64,000 bases of DNA from Thelephora terrestris (lineage: Eukaryota > Basidiomycota > Agaricomycetes > Thelephorales > Thelephoraceae). Made by a program: the position numbers and the translations under genes. Positions 57,266 to 64,000 of this stretch are shown piece after piece (position 1 is the first letter of the stretch; the number at the start of each line of letters is the position of its first letter). Location: contig WIUZ02000007.1 in NCBI GenBank assembly GCA_015956445.1, forward strand, positions 558,001 to 622,000. Direction: 5' to 3'. The notes under the pieces were generated by a model. It saw only the letters and a list, made by a program, of their open reading frames with translations, searched no databases and was not told the DNA's origin.

Positions 57266-60200
57266 CTACCTACGGTCGTGATGTTTACGACAGCTCCCTT
57301 TGTGAGCTTTCCAATCCAATTTCTGGCAATCAGGGGAACAATAGCTGACAACTTTACAAACACTGCAAACGAGCAACCTTGGCTTTCCAAGGCCCCCCCA
57401 GTTCTGACACCGTTTCTCCGGCGGTGAGGAATTTCCTGGAATCTTCCCAGTCAAGTAACCACCGACATTTTCTGCGTACGGGACGCCATAGAGGGGGCCG
57501 ATCGCGATCCGCGTGACGAACGGAATCGCCGACTTCCATCCATCCTCCCTCAAGAACTCGGGGGTAACGTCTTTCCCCTTACCGCAGCTGCACAACGGAT
57601 CGCCGTCGTACTCGAGGGACAGCGGAACCTTCTTCTTAGCCAGGTACTCGCAGTTCCGCCCATGTTTCCATGTTCGACACCTCTCCACCAGCGCAGGGAG
57701 AAGCTGTTTCCAAGCTACCGCTTCTCCCCCACGAAATTCGATGAGCCTCCTCTCCTTGTCGATAGCACTCAGCGTCTCCCGGACTTTGTGAACCATGTTC
57801 TCCGAAAGTGTTAGAACTTGTGCGTCTGCGACGAAACCATGAGACGCAAGATCCAGTCGGACTGCGGTAACGAAGATGATGGTGTCAATACAGTGGTCGG
57901 CGTGCAGTGGAAAGACTCGAGCTCTTCTTGAACCTTAAAAGTCTGAGAGGATGGCTTGAATCGTGCCCTTGACGTTGAGAAGAGTATCGGTGCGATTCTT
58001 GGTGTTGCTCAGAGACAGTTCGCGGTCAGTTGAAGAGTGGATGAGATCCATGGGGAGCTTTTTCAGTGGTTCTTGTTCGGAAATATTTATGGCGGGGAGA
58101 GCGTCCAGATTGAGGCGATGTATATTCCAAGGCGCTTCAACCTTTTCTGCGACCGAAACCGGGAACGGGTTGATGTTGAGGCCGCATTTCCCCGCAACAG
58201 GAGCAATGACCTGAGATGGCGTACGTGAGATATTCAATCAGGGGGAGGAGGTAAACCCTGGCCCACCTCGATGTACCACGAATCTTCAGCTATTATGAAT
58301 TCTGAAAGAGTCCCCACTACTGGTGACGGATAAATTATCTGTCTCTTCTCCGATCCGATGCTAAGCTCCATGGTGCACGGGGAGATTTGACGGGATGTGA
58401 CGAGGTCTCCTCTGGACAGGATCCTCCTCGTCGGACCATCGGGAATATCAGCCCGAGCTGTGAAAGCGGAGAGTCGCCCTGATTCAGCGTCCATTGTAGC
58501 AGATATCTTCCAGCCATCAAAGTCCTCCGCTGGCGTGCCCGTTGTGAAAAGTCTGTGGCACACCCCATGTGGTTCGTCTGGGACGACAAACACCGCAGAG
58601 GTATCCATCAATTTAGCCGTGAACACATGGAGGGACATGCCGAACTTTTGGACCAAATGGATAATCTGCGGCGACAAGCGAAGGGAAAGCGCGATTATCA
58701 GATTCTTCGGATCTTCCACGAGTAAGATCCAGGACGGGAGGGAGAACGACACGACCAACGGCGAAGACCCCGCCCAGCCGGCCGGGTCTGCGTCGAAATC
58801 GATCCGAGGCTCTGAAACGGTCCCGCTGTTTGTGACCTTCCCAAAGCCCACTTTGATCGAGGCAAAGCCTGAATACGCCGACTCTCCCTGGAGGGAGGCT
58901 TGCATGACGGTGTTCGAAATTTCAGCTTGGTCCATGTCTACAAGGACTTGGATGCGTTCTCTGGGTACGACCAATGTGACGGAGACGGTGGGGGGGACCC
59001 GGTGCCACCCTCTATATCGGCCTTGCTTGGCGACCTCCAATGACATGGCGTACACGGTGGTTATCCCCGCCAAATAGAGCTGAGTGCACAGCTCCTGATG
59101 GTAATGAAATCCCCTGAGCTTGAACGTCGATTTAGACTTTTCAAGTAGCGCGATGAACATGCGCATCGTAGTCTCCCAATCAACGTCCACCACGCGCTTG
59201 ATGGTAGCCACAAAAGCCACGAAGGATTTGCGGGTATAATACATAACCGACAACTCCGCGATGGGCTTTACGCCAGCCAATACTGGAATTTCGTCGTCAC
59301 AGCTGAACATACTGTAGAATATGTTGAGGAGGAGTTTGGCAAGGCTGAGTGGATCGAACGCGATCGGGCGGATGGTTGGGACGTTGAGCGAGGAAGCGAA
59401 CGCATCACCGGTGGTCGGCCTTCTCCACGAGAGACGTTCGTGATACTGGGGGATCTGCCCGCTGAACGCTTTATGCATAACGATTTCGGGTACATTCGAT
59501 CGTGAACTAAAGTTCGACGGATAATTCGTGGGAAGAAGATTGATGAGGACGCTGACGGTGGTCAAGTCGGCACAGAGTTGTCGGTTGAAGTACTTGGTTG
59601 GGTCGTTCCCAGCGTAGAGGAGGGTTTCAGTGAAGAGTGTCGCGGAATGCGATTCGGAAAGAAGTGGATTAGTCGCGGTCAACACGTTGAGCAAACCAAC
59701 GTAGTCCGTCAGGTTGGATGTCTCCACGACGTTGAAGGCGAGGGGAGCGGAAAGGTTCCTGGGGGTGTAATCTGGGCCGTCGAAGGCGAGAGGGGTTCTG
59801 TTCCATGGAGCAACTGTTTGATACTCCGGGACTGATCCAGTGGCACGATACTCCACCAGGGCGTGACAAAAATCGAGCGCCTCGCCACAGAAGAAGCGAA
59901 TGACGATCCTTCCAGGCCGCTTCCCCACGAACGTTCGGAAAGAAGCGATCCAACGTCTGAACTGCGATTTCGCACATTCAATTAGGTCGGATGGAGTCAC
60001 AGAAGTAGGATTCGGTCTCAGGAATGCGAGTGCCAGGTGAAACGGTGCGACGGGGGTGGTTCCAAAATGTACGGAAAACTTCGTGCCGAGGAGGGAGTAA
60101 ACAAACGTAGGGTTGATGAACCTTGCAGATGACACCGCTTCCTCGTTCGCGAAGGTGGTCCCTGTCGTCCAGAATCGAGCGCGAACCTTCCCTACCACGA

Positions 60201-60931
60201 CCATCGATTCCAATACATACTGCCCGGCGGATCGGGAACCAGGATATGCGGTCGGATATTTCGATCTGACCTTCTTCATCTCCGAGAGGAAGGTATCCTT
60301 GATCTCCCGCTTTCGTTCGGGGGGAAGTTTTCCAGCATCGACGTAGAGTTGCCAGTGACGACGAAGTTCCAGTCGCGTGTGCTCGTTGCAGAAACGGAGG
60401 AACGAAGAGTACGGAGATTGATTCCAAGCATCGAAGGAGGTGGATTCGTTAAGGAGCTTTTGGCATTGAGCTTCCAGAAGCGTAGTAGATTCCTCGTCGA
60501 GGAGGAAGTGAAAGAATATGTTCCACATGTTATCTATGGTGCTGGCACAAGATCTGTTGTCTGCGATCATCGTGAGAAGCAGTACGTTCCTCGCTATGCG
60601 ATGTCAGCAATTTCAAGAAGCTTCGCGGAAAGCGTCACTAAAGACGTACCCAAGATAGCTGGCTCGACATCGCAGCAGGTGAAATCGAGGGTGCGTCTAC
60701 CTTCAAACAATAGCATATTCAGATCCTATGTCACAATGACACATCCTGGATGCACTTACTGTGACGTTTCTGGTTGTGAACGGTGAATAAGATGTGACGT
60801 GGGTCTCCACACCCAAGCAGCAGAATGTCAGCCTTTTCCTCGGGCGTGAGTGTATCGGTCAAATCGACCGCTGATGTGTTGCCAACGGGGTAGAAGAATG
60901 TAGAACCTGGCCAAAGAACTGGGAGGACCAT
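57266..60931 (-). pseudogene. DUF4470-MYND zinc-finger gene with an in-frame TAA
   Basis: Agaricomycete family protein with an N-terminal DUF4470 domain and a C-terminal MYND finger. Exons are 60931-60760, 60700-60650, 60593-58267 and 58210 onward. The start MVLPVLWPGSTFFYPVGNTS and LLLGCGDPRHILFTV are typical DUF4470, and DFTCCDVEPAILARNVLLL spans two introns. The 780-codon third exon is well kept. In the fourth exon the frame meets TAA (57935-57937) after LLNVKGTIQAILSDF, then continues in the same frame as VFPLHADHCIDTIIFVTAVR to the MYND zone. There CQNW stands where the family has CxxC, so one zinc ligand is missing; CSVC, YCSPDC and the H-C pair remain. No convincing intron removes the TAA. 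It is an early pseudogene, or a truncated (or read-through) gene of 925 codons before the stop. Confidence 0.75.
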
Positions 60932-61647
60932 CTCTAGAGTACGAGTCGTTGGAAGACTCGGAGAGCAAACTTACCGCCGGCCACACTTTCGAAACGGGTT
61001 TTCTCATTTCTGCTTACCTCTTCCGGCGGGCGGTTGAGGAACAATTACGAGAATTGACGACGGGCGTCGCGGGGACGTCACAACGTGGTCACATCTTGCA
61101 GGAGTGACATATAGGGCTCAATGCAACATCGGGGGCACACACCAACACAATTTCTGGTGGGGGCTGATCTATTAACCCAATTCGCCTTCTGGAAATCAAA
61201 AGAGCCGTACATTTTGAACCTTCACGACTTCGACTTCCAATCGACATGAAGGGCGGAAACTTATAGAAGTTGCAGTTCATCCGGACTTGGGCTTGGAGGC
61301 CCATCGTATTTTCCCATACTGGGTGAATTAAGCGAGTGGATATACCTGTGTGAGATAGTACACATTAGAGAGAGACCAGCGAACGGACCCGAGGTGAACG
61401 GTAGAGAAGGAAGGGAAGGGATAACGAGAAAAAAAATAACACAGCGATTCCGAAAATTGGTTCAAGATCAGAGCATAAACGACAAGGCGGGGCGATAACG
61501 AATGTGGGGTTGATGAATGACGTGGGGAGTGATGAAGACAAGCAAAAGTTTGAAGGAGTGAACAGCAGAGGTGAACTCGATCCAGCATGGAGGGAGAAGG
61601 GAGTATGGAGATGGAGTAACAGAGGGAGAGATGATAACAACCTGACA
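60932..61647. other. Intergenic stretch, no gene seen
   Basis: About 0.7 kb between the DUF4470 gene (promoter on the left) and the 3' end of the membrane-protein gene. No coding region could be supported. Confidence 0.45.
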
Positions 61648-63438
61648 CTACGTGTCGTCCCTCTTTGCGTGCCACCCCCCAGCGTCCGCCTCGATATCGT
61701 GACCCTTGTATGCTGTGGGTTCGCACGACGAATCCGTGATGTCAGAATCGTCAATGTGCAGCACGAGATTCGTCGGCTTCAAATCCCTCGGGAACCCATC
61801 TGAGGTACGCGTTATGGATCGATGCTTGCCATCAACCTTGGCGTCCAAATCCATCGAACGCTCCTGTCGGTATATCACAGTGCCGACCGCCCTCTCGGAC
61901 TTGGCGCTATTCGTGGTCGTCGTACCGCCAGATGTCGGGAGACTGAGTTCAAGCCCCGTCAAAGCCGTAGGAGCGATATCGAGGCCGGTACTGAACCTCG
62001 GATCAACGGTGTCCTCTCGCATGAACGGATCCCCGACACCTAGAGCGCGAAGGATTGCGGGGATAATGACGGTCGTATTGCATACAGTAATCGATACTGC
62101 TGCTTCCACTCCCCCTTTGATACGGACTAAGCTGGAGATTCGTCATGAGAAAGAGGATTACCGTACCAAAAATTGCTTCCCAAACACCCGGCTTGACCAT
62201 CACCAAGACAGCATGGACCACTGATGACACCGTGGTCGCAATCGACATGGAGAAGATGAAAAATAAGCGGAAACGCAAGGCTGGGATGTTAACACCCCTA
62301 GAGACCTGAAACCAATCGTGAGAGAGGGTACGAGCCGACGAGATATTGGGCAATTCGCCATACCATTAAAGGGGAGAGGAGCAAGATAAAATCCGAAACA
62401 ACTGTGGCTGAAACACAATCAGACAAACGAAAGGCAGAGTACGAGGGGGGGAGATTACTTACTAACAACCAAGGAAATGGGAACAACAGGAGGAACAAGG
62501 CAGATGGATCCAGGGATCTGCTTCCATCCGGTGTACGTCAATTCGCACACCCAGAACAACTGTGTGGTCAACGTGGCGAATTGAAGAACGAAAAACCCGA
62601 CGACCCCTGATGGCGGGAGATTAGTACGGCACAGAAGAGGCATTCAAGAGATAATTCTTGTACATAACAGGATCTTTCTTTGAAGCTGCCAGGGAGTAAT
62701 CCGAACCACAGTCAACAGGATAGAAATCCTTGCACCCCTGCTCAATGATGAACCCGGCGTCCTAGGTCGGACGAATGAAAGAAATCTCACCAAATCGGCG
62801 TATAGAAACCGACGGCGAGGATGTAAGTACCAGCCGTCCTTACCTCCGGTGAGGGTGACGCTACGATCTCAGAGCCAGCAATCAGTCCAATGAAGTTGGG
62901 CTGGTACACCATGGACGTGATGCCGCACCTTCGGCCAGATAGATGGAACCTAAGATCACAGAAGAATATCCATCAGCCCCAAGCCCAGCGCTCCGAGAAT
63001 CTGGAGGTAGACGCCACACGAACCAATCAAGAAAACGATGAAGGAAAATGCACTAAAGAGCGCAACGGAATCATCGTACCACCACAAACCCTTCGTGTAC
63101 CTCGCAAAACACCTGTAGGAGGTGACGAAGAACGTGAAAATGAACAAGACTATCGTGACGTCTGGAGGATCGTAAGTTAATTGATTGGTTAGCGACCCGC
63201 TAACCGGCTATACCCATAGCAAAAACAGGCGGGCCTGGGTGTCACTCAGTGAGATCACCCTTCGCGGGTCGGCCAGAGAACCAGAGAACGTGCCAACGAG
63301 CAATGCCGCCACGTCGCACGTCTGGTACCCACAGTGGTCACGGGCAGACCTCCGGGCAAGCTTGGATCGAAAATTGTCCGGCGGCTCGCTACGAAAGGCA
63401 AGGGAGAACTTACTCTGAAAATCCTCGAAATTGACCAT
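61648..63438 (-). CDS. Multi-span (7TM-like) fungal membrane protein
   Basis: Integral membrane protein of the agaricomycete type with seven helices and a long cytosolic tail; function unknown, possibly receptor-like. Helix exons read on the - strand: DVTIVLFIFTFFVTSYRCFA, WWYDDSVALFSAFSFIVFLI, TAGTYILAVGFYTPIW, ISILLTVVRITPWQLQRKIL, VVGFFVLQFATLTTQLFWV, TTVVSDFILLLSPLM, IFSMSIATTVSSVVHAVLVM and VEAAVSITVCNTTVIIPAIL. Splices between them keep phase (for example the W and GG parts at the 62.64-kb intron). The tail (62040-61648) is polar and ends WHAKRDDT. The N-terminus is uncertain: the ATG at 63438 gives MVNFEDFQ before a GTAAGT, but I could not join it in phase to helix 1. Confidence 0.65.
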
Positions 63439-63935
63439 CCCTCGCGGGCCTCAGTCGAGAAAGGGGGAATGGGGAGGACGGAGGCGGAGAAGGGGGAAGG
63501 CGACTCATTAGAATTGACAGCAGACTTTAAAGCTTGGATTCAAGCTAAATCGAAATATAATTATTGGAGCCTATCGTCTGGCGGTTGCAAGGAAGGAGAT
63601 GCTGGCGGTTACAGCAGTGATTCCGAAAAAGGAACTCGATATAGAAACTGTCATACCTCTGTCACTTGCCCGGCTGGTCTGGAACCTGACGTACTTGTTC
63701 GCGTGTTCAAAAGGGGTCGTAGGAGAATTTGTAGGTGAGTACAGTCTCGTTCGTTTCCATCCAAATATCTAGTTCAAAACTCTGCACAACAGGTGTACGT
63801 ACGGTACCCTTCCTGGGTTGAGTTGAACGACAACGGTGATAGATCTACGTCTATCTTGATAACCTGAATCGAACCTCTCCTACACACCCTTTCAAATCCT
63901 CTCGGAGACTCTGGTCTACTGCCCGTTCAGCTGAT
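63439..63935. other. Intergenic stretch, no certain gene
   Basis: About 0.5 kb upstream of the membrane-protein gene. One + strand open frame overlaps it (63334-63738) but is polar, unlike any known protein, and largely antisense to the 5' part of that gene. Confidence 0.4.
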
Positions 63936-64000
63936 ATGGTAACCCGTTCCAACCGATGTCCGGCCCGCTCCCGCTTCTTGACTAATCTGATGAGTGGCAT
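63936..64000 (+). CDS. Possible start of a gene running off the right edge
   Basis: ATG at 63936 opens a frame (MVTRSNRCPARSRFLTNLMS) that stays open to the end of the window. Only 21 codons are visible, so this is no more than a candidate 5' exon. Confidence 0.2.
   Translation, partial: MVTRSNRCPARSRFLTNLMSG

Noticed and set aside
63334-63738. 134-codon frame on the + strand near the right edge
   Set aside because: It overlaps the 5' part of the membrane-protein gene in antisense and has no known features.
1-64000. Retrovirus-like or capsid-bearing elements
   Set aside because: No reverse transcriptase, integrase, protease or capsid motifs and no long terminal repeats were seen.

Overview
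The window is fungal nuclear DNA, almost certainly from an agaricomycete (mushroom-forming basidiomycete). Genes are dense and carry many short introns (about 45-90 bp, GT-AG with a few GC-AG). Several families typical of Agaricomycetes are present: DUF6535 membrane proteins, DUF4470-MYND proteins, BTB/POZ proteins of about 270 residues, and an NB-ARC/TPR NLR-like protein. A dispersed 5S rRNA gene is also present. Exon boundaries given here were worked out by hand from splice signals, reading-frame phase and recall of family sequences; no search was run.

Left third (1-24 kb). From the left edge: a GH16 glucanase running off the window (-), a ZC3H3/Red5-like CCCH zinc-finger protein (+), a p24 cargo receptor (+), an S10 serine carboxypeptidase (-), a 5S rRNA gene (+), a repeat-rich spacer, an F-box protein (+), a thaumatin-like protein (+), a decayed enoyl-reductase relic (-), a BAHD-like acyltransferase (+), a doubtful Cys-rich ORF (+), a small secreted/membrane protein (-), a TPR relic (-) and CCZ1 (-). 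Most secreted enzymes lie here.

Middle (24-36 kb) is a housekeeping block: a UBP12/USP15-type deubiquitinase (-), diverging over 159 bp from dihydroxyacetone kinase (+), then ribosomal protein eL43 (-), a BTB protein (-) and a BAG-domain co-chaperone (+).

Right part (36-64 kb) is accessory. It holds a BTB pseudogene and its intact paralogue. Between them lies an NLR-type gene cut by a recent non-autonomous DNA transposon with long inverted arms and a perfect 5-bp target duplication. Then come a paraoxonase-like protein (+), a large DUF6535 protein (+), 4.3 kb without recognisable genes, an aromatic amino acid decarboxylase (+), a fourth BTB gene (-), a DUF4470-MYND gene with an in-frame stop (-), and a multi-span membrane protein (-).

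No biosynthetic cluster, CRISPR array, retrovirus-like element or clearly new multi-gene system was found. The most notable biology is the BTB/NLR/DUF turnover zone at 32-61 kb, with duplication, transposon insertion, miniature inverted-repeat elements and early gene decay side by side.
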